A stretch of DNA of 64,000 nt from Artocarpus heterophyllus (Eukaryota > Streptophyta > Magnoliopsida > Rosales > Moraceae): assembly GCA_025403435.1 (NCBI GenBank), contig CM046342.1:16990519-17054518 (forward strand), in the 5' to 3' direction. A program made the position numbers and the translations under genes. The stretch's first letter is position 1, and each line of letters opens with the position of its first letter. Below are positions 1 through 10,683 of this stretch, in pieces. The notes below the pieces were generated by a model. It searched no databases. It saw only the letters and a program-made list of their open reading frames with translations, and was not told where the DNA came from.

Positions 1-170
1 TATTGCCCTTAGACTTGAATGGTCTTTTGGTCATTTTACCCTCCAAACAAGATTCATATTGAGGTATAGATTCTACCTTTAAGTGACTTAAAGGTCCATC
101 CCTTACCAGCCTTTGAATCCTATTCAGGTTAATATGAACAAGATGTAAATGCCAAAGATAAGTCTTATTA
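1..170 (-). pseudogene. GAG-pre-integrase domain fragment (copia pol)
   Basis: Reading the minus strand from about 165 to 1 gives an uninterrupted stretch with the diagnostic LWHLHLVHINLNRIQRL and ESCLEGKMTKRPF blocks. These match the zinc-binding GAG-pre-integrase domain that precedes integrase in plant copia elements. The usual LGH histidine context reads LVH. The fragment is too short and lacks an ATG, and continues off the window. Confidence 0.8.
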
Positions 171-400
171 GAGTGAGAAGTTTTAAGTCTTTTAGAGTTA
201 TTATCATTCATCTCAGCATTAAACAGTTAGTTCATCTTAGGTTTAATAAAATATAGATTATTTTACATCCATCCAGAATAGATAAAATAATTGTTTTTAT
301 GAATCACCACTTTATTATTAAAAAAAACCAAATAGGAGTCTTTAAATAAACAAGCTATATAAATTAAATTCCTTTTAAATTTAGGAACATAAAAACAGTT

Positions 401-1457
401 TCACAAAATTAAATTCCTATAATTATCAAGATAAAGATGGACGTCTCCCACTGCTTCCGCTAAGACCAAGGATCCATCACCCATCCGAAGTGTGAAGTCT
501 TCATGTAGCAAACTTCTTGTTTCTTTGAACCCCTGCAGAGAAACACAAACATGATTAGTTACACTGGAATCTATGATCCAAATGTCATTGGATTCCTCAA
601 CCAAACAAGTTTCTAAATACAAAAGATCACACCTACCTCCTTTGGAAAGGAAGTCTTTGTAATGCTTCTTTATGTACCCGACCTTCCCGTAGAAGAAGCA
701 CTTAAGCTTCTTTAGGTTCTTCTTCTTCTTCTTCTTGCTCTTGTTGTTAGCAAGAACAAAAGACTTCCCATTCTTGGCCTGTTGTTTCTTTCCATTCCTA
801 GAGTTGGGATTGGAACTAGAAGCAATCGCCAAATTGGCCTCTCCACCCGTAAGAGACTCCTTGATCAGCAGTTCGAACTCCTATAACTGTTTCATTAATT
901 CTGTTAAGGTCATATCCCGTCTATTGCTTAAATTAAATGTAGCTCTAAACGGAATAAATTCCTTTGATAGAGTCTCAAAGACCATAGTCATATGAGTTTC
1001 AACACTGATGTCAGCTCCATTGGTTTGTGCCTCAGTGAGGTAACCCATGACCAACATCATGTGTTCCTTTACAGATGTCCCCGGTCTCTGCTTACAGTTA
1101 AGAAGTTTCTGAAGCGCCTCTTGCCGCTTTGTTATGGCCTGGCCTCTAAACATGTCTTTTAGATTATCCAATATCTGCTTCATAGCCTCATAATCTTCAT
1201 GTTGAGCCTACAACACGTTATTCATGCTAGCTATAACAGAGCAGCAGGCCTGATCGTATGCATCTTTCCAGCGATAGTACGCTTAGAATTGCTCATTAGT
1301 GGAATCTCCTATAGGCTCGGGAGGACAAGGGGTTGTCAACATAAATTTCAGTTTCTCAAAGGAGAGGACGATATCTAGGTTCCGTTTCCAATCATTATAA
1401 TTCTTTCCAGTTAATAGTTTTTTGTCAAGTATTGAAGATAAAGTGTTTTTAGACATT
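401..1457 (-). pseudogene. copia gag and protease remnant
   Basis: Gag begins at the ATG read from 1457 down, with an N-terminus of the plant copia gag type (SSILDKKLLTGKNYNDWKRN). It continues in broken pieces through a UBN2-like region (881-1183) to a lysine-rich stretch and a zinc-knuckle position near 640-710. There the expected C-x2-C-x4-H-x4-C reads CFFYGKVGYIKKHYK, so three of four metal ligands are tyrosine. The protease follows (about 520-580): the DSGATNHVC-type motif reads DSSVTNHVC, with the glycine lost. In-frame stops separate the blocks. The product would have been the capsid polyprotein and its processing protease; this copy cannot make either. Confidence 0.85.
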
Positions 1458-1464
1458 TTTAATC

Positions 1465-3140
1465 TACAATAAAGAATCATAACCAAACATAAGCAAACAT
1501 ATCATAATAATTTAGTAAGATAACACAGTCATGTAAAAACATACAAATATGTTTATGTGTCAAAACCTTGAAAATATCACAATCTTACGACGATAATTCC
1601 CAACTCAGAATTCAACATGCTCTTAGGGGAGTCATGCCAAATTCAATCAGGAACACGGATCCCCTCCTGATTAATATATGCTATCCAAGACCCGTATGAT
1701 CCAACATATATTAATAATCGTTTCTTTGGCCATTAATTTTATTAACAGAGCTCCTAAGAGAGGTTAATAATAAAATTAACATGAGTGTATAACCATCATT
1801 TTAATATTTTATCCATGATTTATAATCACCACCTAGGGGTGTGCAACCATATATCATGCTAAAATAGATTATCCTCCCAGAGATCCAATCTGGTACATGA
1901 TAGAAATCCCTTCCTAAGGGTCAGTATCACCATGTTCTTTCTAAGGACCAACGATGGAGGCCTTAGGTCCTCTCTTCAAAAACCTTCACCCACTCAATCT
2001 TTTGAAATCAAGGTTTTATTTTAAGAACATGCATGAACAATTTTAATATGAGCGGCACTCCCTATTCTATATGACATGTTATCAATATACATGGTAAATC
2101 ATATTATAATGCAGACAAGCAAAGCAATAAAGCAAAGCTACAAGAAAAATAATAAACAACCATAATATTATGGTTTCACCCTAGAGAATAGAAAATAAAG
2201 ATTACAAGAGAATAATCAAAACATTTTATTGATTCTTCATCCTTGAATCTCCAAGCTGTATCATTCTTCATGTAATTCCCATCATCAAGACATAAATTCC
2301 TCATAGATCAAATATTCATATTTCTAGTCATATCCAAATTTAATGTTTCTCAGAATTATCCCAAAAATAAAATTAAAACTGCACAAAAAACTGCACCTTT
2401 TCTAGAAAATTTTTAGCTCTCTATCAGCAAGCTGATCTGTATAATTGTCCTGTCGGTCATGACCCATTGGCCTACCAATCTTCACAAATCAGCCTGCTAA
2501 TTCATGACAGATTGGCCTACCGAACTAGAAGTTTGGCCTACTGTCGGAGCCACTTGATTTCTACCCCGTTGACGGCCTGCCAAACCTCACGTCCGGCCTA
2601 TCGGTCTGCGACCATCGGTTTGCTGAACCGAAGAGTTCGGCATGCCGACCGAGCAAAAATCACCCTTTCCAAAAAGTACAATTTCTAATGCAATTCATCA
2701 ATTTTATTTTCAACAATTCAAAAACATAAAATTAGAGACTCAGGAAATACCTAGGAGCACCATCATTTATCTTTTAGATCCGCCTTCTAGATCCGTCTTC
2801 TCTGAATGATTATTTATTTATAAAATTCTTACAAATTTAAAATTAAATAATAATTCCTAGACAGAGATGATAGTCCGCCATCTAATTACATGAAAAACCT
2901 AGATACACATTCTAGCCTCTAAGAAACCATAACCGGTATTAATTAATTAATTAATTAATAATTTAATCAACCATACTTAATTAATAATAATTCGCCATAC
3001 AATCTATGACAACATAAAATTATACAGAAACCTAGAGTATCAACTCTCTATAAAATTAAATTCAAGCATAGGAGAGATCAAGATCATGTAATTTATACAT
3101 ATAGCATGATCACAAACTCGTAAATTTATGTAAAACACAT
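1465..3140 (-). other. Long copia leader between PBS and gag (no gene seen)
   Basis: About 1.67 kb separates the PBS from the gag ATG, far longer than a usual copia leader. A pyrimidine-rich stretch followed by TTTATTGTAG sits about 8 bases before the gag ATG (AG at 1465-1466 on the minus strand) and resembles a 3' splice site, so the leader may hold an intron. The only other structure is the GC-rich palindrome array at 2447-2651. A small plus-strand ORF over the array is a by-product of the repeat. Confidence 0.5.
2447..2651. repeat. Array of about nine dyad-symmetric CGGCCTGCCG-type motifs in copia leader
   Basis: The central CCT (or equivalent) of successive motifs falls at 2449, 2471, 2493, 2516, 2537, 2576, 2597, 2619 and 2641, giving steps of 22, 22, 23, 21, 39, 21, 22 and 22. 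Examples are AGATTGGCCTACCGAACT and AGTTCGGCATGCCGACC. The array is a GC-rich island in AT-rich leader. Many copies show CG to TG or CA changes, as expected for methylated CpG decay. The same motif occurs in the LTR of this family. Confidence 0.7.
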
Positions 3141-3154
3141 GGCTTTGATACCAA
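3141..3154 (-). other. Primer binding site (initiator tRNA-Met type) of copia element
   Basis: The minus strand reads TTGGTATCAAAGCC directly after the LTR end, close to the plant PBS complementary to initiator tRNA-Met (TGGTATCAGAGC) with one substitution. It fixes the LTR boundary at 3156 and the element orientation. Confidence 0.85.
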
Positions 3155-3552
3155 TTATTGGAAACCAAGTACGCAGCGGAATTTTAAAATTTTTATATCA
3201 GAGTATTTTTCAAAACAAAAGTTTGACATGCTATATGCATAAATTAATCGGATTTGACTAACCTCAGTGTGCCAAAGAACTCCCGTAATTTGTGAAGAGA
3301 AGTAACGTTCTAGAAGAGTCTCAAACAATTGGTCTTTTTTGCTATTCTCTATCTACGATTGGAGTGAGTGTGGGCTCATATGTACAGCTCTTCCTCCAGG
3401 TGACTCTCCTTCCAACCAGTTGAGAGAACCCAGAGCTAGTGTTTGTGATTTGTAAACAAGAGCTCTCAGATACTCTATTTGTGAACAAGAACTCAAATAG
3501 AGTATCACTCTTAATCTCTCAATTGATCTAAATAACCTTTGAGACTTACTCC

Positions 3553-3561
3553 CTATTTATA
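3553..3561 (-). promoter_or_regulatory. TATA box of copia 5' LTR
   Basis: The minus strand reads TATAAATAG followed by a G-rich start region. The equivalent TATAAAAAG lies at 53115-53123 in the solo LTR. It probably drives element transcription. Confidence 0.6.
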
Positions 3562-3675
3562 GAGGTTAGGTCTAGGGTCGGTCCTTATCAGTTAAGGTCT
3601 TCAAAATTTGAATCAGAATCAAATTCGGATCAATATCTGATAGTATCTGCATGAAAACGCGTGTTTTTTTTTCTC

Positions 3676-3755
3676 GCATAGGCAGGTCGATCTGCCTAAT
3701 AGGCAATCCAAACTTGCCCTATCGGTAGGCCAAACTTAAGGATCGGCATGTCAAA
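3676..3755. repeat. Phased palindromic motif array upstream of LTR TATA box
   Basis: Four decayed copies of the AGTTCGGCCTGCCGAACT-type motif have cores at 3684, 3705, 3727 and 3748, giving steps of 21, 22 and 21. These are the same steps as in the better preserved solo LTR at 52917-52997. The array is about 120-200 bases upstream of the TATA box in element orientation. Confidence 0.7.
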
Positions 3756-4321
3756 CTATCGGCAAAAAAATCTCAGCAAATCTTTTATTTTCCACCAGAG
3801 ATTCTATAACATAAAGTCTTAGTTTTAATTCAAATAACCTAATAGAAAAGTTATCTAATTAAAACAACTTTATCTAGATAATCTCTAGGAAAATAAATGA
3901 ATTCCTAATAATTCTACAAGTTTATCTTGATTTAATTTATTCAAAATTAAATCAACTCATAAAAAGACAAAAATTATCCGATCTCAATAATTCAACAAGT
4001 TTATCTTGAATTAATTTTTGTCACAAAATTAATTCAACCAATAAACAGACATGAATTATCCGATTCTTTCAACTTTCAGTCAATCTAATAAATCTGACAT
4101 AAGTCACCGATTATTAGAAAAGCATTCTGTATCGTTACAGGATTTTGTGAGCTAGCAAAGGAGACCAAATGGACCTTTATAGTTCAAGCTCCTGATAATT
4201 ACGAAACCCAATATCCTAGATATACATTTCATAATTATCAACTCCAATGCTACTCCACTAAAAGCTTGGAGCTGCACTCTCGAACTATATAGAATTACGA
4301 AGCCCGTATAGCTAAGTCTTC

Positions 4322-4585
4322 ATGACATATCATAGTGTATTGTATCCCCATAGGATTATCCATAATCAGCTTAAGGACAAGTTCTGTCTTACCTTCCTGA
4401 TTAATTTTATCTTACGTTCCATTATCTCACCATCAGAAAATTTACTATCCAAAGATAGTATACCATTCGGTTATACCTATGTATCCAAATGGTTAAGCGC
4501 TCCAGTTTTTCAATTACTAGATAACGTATATAAGAGGATATCACTACTCCTAAAAAGGAGCTATGGATTCCATATCTATGAATAA
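4322..4585 (+). other. 87-codon ORF antisense to copia LTR
   Basis: The ORF starts MTYHSV and ends GFHIYE. The other LTR of this family carries the same 87-codon frame (52142-52405, minus strand) with the same first and last residues and about eleven differences. I recognise no domain. It may be chance retention in related DNA, since the LTR itself is conserved, or a real antisense peptide gene. Confidence 0.3.
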
Positions 4586-5197
4586 CAGGTCTACGCTATC
4601 AAGAATCATGCCTCCAACGTACCGGCATGCATATCACTATTAAGATATAGGTGTCACCCTTTGGTACATCAAAAGACACAAGTCAAGACAACGGGCCCAC
4701 TATTCATCTCAAGATTAAGATATAATACAAATGATTATCTAAAGTGAATCAATTTACCGAGATAAAATTATTAATCTAAATCAATTCATTTTATGTCCCG
4801 ATCCAACACATCGTCACCTATGATAATGTGCCAATGTTTTTATTCACGGAGTCCACCTCCGATGGTCAAGACAAACCATCTCTCAATAGGGATATAGACA
4901 ACATCACAATCTTTACATAAATAAAGCGCCCAACTTTATTCCTTCGATTGCGGATCTTATGATTTAGACCGTCGCCTTATGAATCATGTCTTCCACATAA
5001 TCTGTCCATCATATGCCCAATTCTTAAAGGTTTAGGCCGACAGTCTCAGACTATTATTTGTTTAACATACATTCAATAAATATGAAAGTAAAAAGGACAA
5101 AATTTTTTTATTATAAACAATAAATAAATTCTTTATTGATAAAAATATCTCCAAAAACTTATTACATTTTTACTCCTAAGGGCATACATGTCTAACA

Positions 5198-5919
5198 ATT
5201 AATGGAGTCCATAAACATTGACAAGCCTTCAAGGCAATACAATATCACAAATAGATTACTTTCAAATCCATAATGTGATTAAGAAAAGTTTAAAAGCAAC
5301 AATAGATGTGATATGGCCCCATAAATAGCTTTTCACGATAAACAGCTCAGGTTATACATGTAAAGCATGAAATTGTGCTAAGTTCATAATTTGAATTAAA
5401 TTGACTTACAAGTAGTTAATTCAATTTACGAAATTTTTATAAATCATGAGTGTTACTTTTATGATAAAATTAGAAGTTTATAACATGAAAATTTTTAATG
5501 AAAATTATATATTTTAGTTAACATTTTAAAGTTTTAGAAGTTAAAAAAATTATTTTGATTAATGCTCTAAATACATAATTAGTAAGAAAAAAATAGATGT
5601 GGTGAATATAGTTTATAACCAATTTTGAAGACAAATGAGTCAAAGTTTATCATTTTAGAATAAAATCATGAAATCCATAAAGTATGAATAAATTTATCAA
5701 TATGATTTTTATGACATTATGAATATTTTAATGTAGATATTAATACCTTAATAAAATTGGAACTTATCTACTTTTTTTTAAAAAGAAAAAGAATACTACA
5801 ATTTTGAAAAGTACGACAAAGTTTACAAAAATTTCCATGTTTATGGATCAAAAACTTGATCGTACCACCCACGACATAGTTTAGACCATGTAGACCACAA
5901 GAGAGTCTATAAATATAAG
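5198..5919 (+). repeat. Old repeat, left half, split by the Tat element (other half 25202-25445)
   Basis: From AATGGAGTCC at 5202 this stretch aligns by eye with 59491-60245 (shared blocks include AAAGCATGAAATTGTGC and TTTGAATTAAATTGACTTAC). After the Tat element the alignment resumes at 25202 against 60290-60485. It is therefore a fragment of the LTR-like repeat that ends at 62804. No coding potential is seen. Confidence 0.7.
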
Positions 5920-6561
5920 TGTTGAGGGTGAGCTCATCGCCACCGTCGAGGAGACAAACTCCGGGTGGTCGGCCGAATAGCTCGGCGGAGCTATTGGGGA
6001 GCAAACTACTAGCCCCGACGGCAATAGGCTTTGCATCCGAGGTGTTTCTCAGGCCACCAAGGCTGTACCCTAGCAGGTTGTCACCTTGGGCTATGCGCCA
6101 ACTTGGGTCGGATTATTCTCATTCACAAACTAACTGCTACTCGCTATCATAGGCCAACAAACGGCGGATAACTCACTGTCCGATGGAAGCCAATCCATCA
6201 ACAGAGGGATGTGACACTTGTCACCTACTACCTAACATGCCTTGATGTGACACCCAGGTTATGGGCAAAACCCACTTGACACCCGGTCCGAATGGTAACC
6301 TATAAATAGGAAGCATTTATTGCATGCTAGAGAAAAGTTCTCCTTCCCACCTAACAAGCTCCCGTCCTCTGCTGAGCAACCCCTGTCTTGAGCACCAGAG
6401 AGCCCTTGTCTATTGAATAACACCTTTTTTCTCACCTCCAAAGCGTCCCTCCTCTTGTTGCAGGTGCACCCGACCCGACAGAGGCGAGCTGAGAAGAGCT
6501 AGACACCGTGCATAGCTGCACGTGGCATTGATTTGACGCCAGACCTCAGTAAACATCAACA
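5920..6561 (+). repeat. Tat element 5' LTR
   Basis: About 642 bp, from TGTTGAGG to CATCAACA. It is clearly alignable with 24545-25201 but with frequent substitutions, so the insertion is not recent. It contains the TATA box at 6301. The sequence after it (TTTTGGCACTAGAAGGAGGG, 6562-6581) is where the PBS should be; I could not assign the tRNA. Confidence 0.9.
6301..6310 (+). promoter_or_regulatory. TATA box in Tat 5' LTR
   Basis: TATAAATAGG is conserved at the equivalent place in the 3' LTR (24941-24950), followed by the same AAGCATTTATTGCATGC context. It likely sets the start of the genomic transcript. Confidence 0.6.
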
Positions 6562-6612
6562 TTTTGGCACTAGAAGGAGGGTGCCTATGCCTTCACTCAG
6601 ACACCAGCCACA

Positions 6613-8209
6613 TTACCTCCGAGGACCAAGATGGTGACTCATAGAAACATCCAAGATGACACTGCCCGACAAGAGGGGTCGAGAGATGCAAGAAATTGAT
6701 AGCAGAATCCAGGTAGGCCTAGGGGCCACCCCCGGGCCACAAGGTCCTGGTCCGGAGGGCAGGGAAGCACGGGCAGGGCCAAGCAAGCAGAGGATCCAAT
6801 TGCTCAAGACCCCATCCGAGAGCTTACAAATGTTGTTCGGATACTTACACTGCAGCTCGCGCAACAAGCTTAGCATCAGGCTACACCTACTCTACTACCT
6901 CCAGGCCCGGCTGACCAGGCTGGAGGTCAGGCAGGACGAGATGCGGTTGACCATGAAGAAGCTGATTCTGAGCACTCAAGAGGCTCCACACATGGCGCCT
7001 TGGCTAATAATAGACTAGTTTAAGAAGGCCATCTCAGCCCTCTAGCAACACGGGTTTCGTCACCCCAAAGTTTCAGAGCATCAGTATTTGACCGGCTAGG
7101 ATGCCAGGGAGAAGCACGTCAAAATCGCCAGTCTGGGGTAGGCGATCGCGTGGAGGGCAGAGCACCTTATAGGGTCAAACTGCCTGAAGACACGAGCAGT
7201 CGCCAACTCTGGGTGTTGCGGCGCCAAATTGATGAGATCCGAGACAACCGTTTTGGCCTAGATGATGTAAGAGCCTTGGATCCGCCATTTCTGGATACTA
7301 CAATGCAAGCTCTCATGCCGCCTAAGTTCAAGGTCCTACAAATTAAGGCCTATGATAGGACCGCAGATGCGAACGAGCATGTTGAACTATTTGGAGGACA
7401 CATGCTCCTTTAGAATGCCAATGACGCGGCAATGTGCAAAGCCTTTTCACTGACCCTAACAGGACCAGCTCGGTGGTGGTTTCAAAGGCTTGAACCAGCC
7501 TCTATTACTTCTTTTCGATAGCTTGTCGACGCCTTCTCGATAGCCTTCTCTATGACGAAGACATGAAGAAAAGAGATTACTTATCTATATGCTGTCAAGC
7601 AAGGAGACGGGAACGTCTGAGACTATATTAACCGGTTTACCCGAGCAGCTCTGGAGGTCAAACACGTCAAAAATGAGACCCTCAAGCATATTTTTGTAGG
7701 GGGCCTTCGAGACAAAAAACTCACCTAGTCGTTGGCCTTCGAGCAGCCGAGCACGTTTTCAAAGATGCTTGGCTACGCCTAGAGGTACGCCGATACCTCG
7801 AAGTACATGACAAGCCGCAAGGAGGAGGCCGGCCCCTGCAGGACCAAGAAGGAAAAGAAGCAAAAGAAGGCATCGGAGCAAAACAATACTGAGCAGAACA
7901 AGAAGCAAAAGAAGAAAAGAAACCTGAGAAGCCAAAGACGCTAACCGACAAGTTTCAAAGCTACATGCCACTAGTGGCAACCATCGACGAGGTGCTTGCC
8001 CAAGTAAGTGGCAGGAACCTACTAGTACCACCACCCAAGCTTAGGGGCAGCGAGGTGAAGCGGGATCAAGCGAGATACTGCAAGTTCCACAAGGACATGG
8101 GACACAACACTCGCGAATGCATTCAGCTGAAGGACCAAATTGAAAGGCTAGTTTGGGAAGGGCATTTACGAGAATTTTTTGAACTAGTCAGAACTCTGGG
8201 CTCCACCTA
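6613..8209 (+). pseudogene. Tat gag, decayed
   Basis: Recognisable blocks are a proline/glycine-rich N-terminal part (6656-7018), the retrotransposon gag core (7150-7800, with YDRTADANEHVELF and [17 protein letters not shown]), a lysine-rich linker, and a zinc-knuckle-like YCKFHKDMGHNTREC (near 8077-8121). Stops interrupt the core, several as TAG where related gags have CAG or TGG. A frameshift lies in the lysine-rich linker between about 7800 and 7965. The protein would have formed virus-like particles; this copy cannot. Confidence 0.85.
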
Positions 8210-8297
8210 GGGAAGGAACAATCCGTCGAGCCAAGACATGCCGAACCGCTTATGAACCGACGTTGGGAACACCTCTGAACCCCCGAACATCATTCAC

Positions 8298-10683
8298 ATG
8301 ATCTTCAGAGGGCCCGTCACCAGGGACACGTCGAGTGGGCGACGGGCGTATGTCAGAGAAGCTCGGCTGATCGAGCGAGGCGAGTTTATAAACAAGTCCG
8401 GACATGTTAACAAAATATTCCACCAACAAGAAGCTCCAATTACATTCACCAAGGATGAGGCGGACAAGCTGATTCATCCACACAACGACGCCCTCGTGTA
8501 CGAACTGCATATCACCAACAACATAATGCGGCAAGTGTTGATTGATAATGGCAGGTTGGCCGTTATCCTCTTCAAGCAAGCTTTTGATAAACTGAGGATC
8601 AACAATGCCACCTTAGTTCTAGTTCAGACCCTGCTCTACGGCTTCACGGGAGAATGCGTCCGAGCAGTAGCAAAGGTCAGTCTTCCTATGACCTTTAGAG
8701 AAGGAGCTGCTCGGATCACTCGGGTTGTCAACTTTCTAGTCGTCGACAAGCCCTCTCAATGCAACATCATAATCGACTGGCCAACGCTAAACACATTGAA
8801 GGCCATGGTCTCCACGTATCACCTGGCCATGAAGTTTCCAATGGAGGACGGAGTTAGAGTAATTTGCCCATCCCAGAAGGACTCTCGAGCTTGTTACGCT
8901 AATGTTGTAAGAGCCACAATAGCTCAACAACTAAGCATCTCGGCCATCCATGGGGTCAACGAGACAGATCTGCCTGCTGACCTTGTGCCCAAGATGCTTT
9001 TCGATCTTGACCCCTGACTACCCGAGGAAGAGGTAAGAGCCACCCCGATCAAAGACTTAGTGCCATTCTCTCTAGACCCTACAAGGCCTGAACGTACCGT
9101 CCAATTCGGATCCCAGTTAAGACTTGAGATCCGGGCAAACCTAAAGGGACTTCTTATTGAGTATCGGGACGTATTTGCATGGTCCCATGAAGATATGCCC
9201 GGCATTGACCCAAGCGTGATCTGTCACTGGCTCAACGTTTGACCCGACCATAAGCCAGTGATACAGAAAAGGAGAGCTTTTAATCTAGAGAGGTACGCTG
9301 CTATAAATGAAAAGACCCAAAAGCTCCTCAAGGTGGGACTCATCAGAGAAGTCAAATATCTAGAGTGGCTGGCAAACATCGTCCTCGTCAAAAAGGTTAA
9401 TGGCAAATGGCAGGTCTGTATTGATTACACCGATCTGAATAAGGCTTGCCTGAAAGATTGCTTTCCACTTCCTCAGATAGACTAGCTCGTCGATGCAACT
9501 GCCGGCCACGAGCTACTGAGCTTCATGGATGCTTATTCTGGGTATAATCAGATAAGAATGGCCGAGGAAGATCAAGCGAAGATGGCTTTTATTACCGACT
9601 AGAGGTTATACTACTACGTGGTAATGCCCTTTGGGCTGAAGAATGTCGGGGCCACCTATCAATGCCTGGTCAATAAGATGTTTACTCAGCTGATCGGCAA
9701 AACAATGGAGGTCTACATGGACGACATGTTAGTAAAGTCCGTCTGAGCAGAGGACCATATGGCTAATCTTCAAGCAAGCTTGGACATTCTCCAAGAATAT
9801 GGGATGAAACTCAACCCGACGAAGTGTGCGTTTGGGGTAAGCTCTGGCAAATTTCTCAGATTTTTGGTCAACCAACGAGGTATTGAGGTTAACCCAACAA
9901 AGGCCTAAGAAATTATCGACATGCATTCTCCTTGGACTGTAAAGGACGTGCAAAAGCTCACCGGCATGATAGCGGCTCTCTAGAGATTTGTCTCCCAAGC
10001 TACCGACAAATGCCATCCATTTTTTAAGGCACTCAAGAGGAGGTTTGAGTGGAGCAAGGAGTATGAGGAAGCTTTTCAGAATCTAAAGAAGTATTTAGCC
10101 ACGCCCCTGCTCTTGTCCAAACCTTTGCCTGGTGAGGTTTTAACTGCCTATTTAGCCGTGTCTAAGAAGGCTGTAAGCTCGGTCCTAGTCTGAGATGAAG
10201 ACAGAGCTTAAAAGCCAGTCTATTATACCAACCATACATTCTAGGGTGTCGAAGAGCGGTATCCCCCACTCGAGAAGTTGGCCTTTATCCTAATCACTTC
10301 TGCTCACAAATTGCGGCCATACTTTCAAGGCCACACAATAAAGGTCCCGACCAAGTTCCCTCTCCAGCAAGTTCTTTAGAGCCCAGAGATATCAGACCAG
10401 ATGGCCAAATGGTCGGTAGAACTCAGTCAGTATGATGTTCACTTTCCCCTGAGGACAGCCATCAAAGCTTAAGCTCTTGTGGACTTCATCGCTGAATTCA
10501 CTGATACTGAACAAGCCACGCCGTTGGCCAAGAAGGCACCTGTAGAAGTGCCAAAGGCCCCCAGCTGCACCAAAGATTCCACCACCTCGGAACCAGAATG
10601 GAGGCTTTACGTCGACGGATCCTCTTGTGTTGAAGGGTCAGGCGTTGGGCTGATATTAATAAGCCTGGATGGTTATAGTTAGG
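8298..10683 (+). pseudogene. Tat pol part 1: protease, reverse transcriptase, RNase H (start)
   Basis: All domains lie in one reading frame, broken by more than ten stops but with no frameshift. The protease area has VLIDNGRLAVILF, where the family has a D-[ST]-G motif, so its catalytic motif is altered. RT follows: KVNGKWQVCIDYTDLNKAC, FMDAYSGYNQIRM, MPFGLKN and the catalytic YMDD (9714-9725). The RT thumb and connection follow, then RNase H opens with WRLYVDGSS (first Asp codon at 10614) and stops at 10683, where the nested element begins. The remaining RNase H, about 75 residues, is missing. Confidence 0.9.

Larger units (their letters stand above)
1..5197 (-). mobile_element. Ty1/copia LTR retrotransposon, 5' portion, decayed, truncated by window edge
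   Basis: A minus-strand element with, in element order, an LTR (3156-5197), a PBS, a long leader (about 1465-3140), gag, a copia-type protease motif and the start of the GAG-pre-integrase domain at the window edge. The order gag-protease-integrase is the copia order. Integrase, RT, RNase H and the 3' LTR would lie left of base 1. The coding part has many stops, so this copy is not autonomous. Its LTR family recurs as a solo LTR at 51534-53513. Confidence 0.9.
3156..5197 (-). repeat. copia 5' LTR (about 2.04 kb)
   Basis: On the minus strand the LTR starts TGTTAGACATG (5197) and ends TTTCCAATA (3156). The solo copy at 51534-53513 ends TTTCCAACA, so the terminal dinucleotide CA has mutated here. 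The two copies align over their whole length by eye. Internal marks are the palindrome array (3676-3755), a TATA box (minus strand, 3553-3561), and an 87-codon ORF on the plus strand (4322-4585). Confidence 0.9.

Noticed and set aside
2467..2688. 73-codon plus-strand ORF
   Set aside because: It runs over the palindromic repeat array and is explained by the repeat.
8298..10683. Endogenous caulimovirus (pararetrovirus) pol
   Set aside because: An integrase follows RNase H, and paired LTRs, a target duplication and a Tat-type antisense ORF identify a gypsy retrotransposon.
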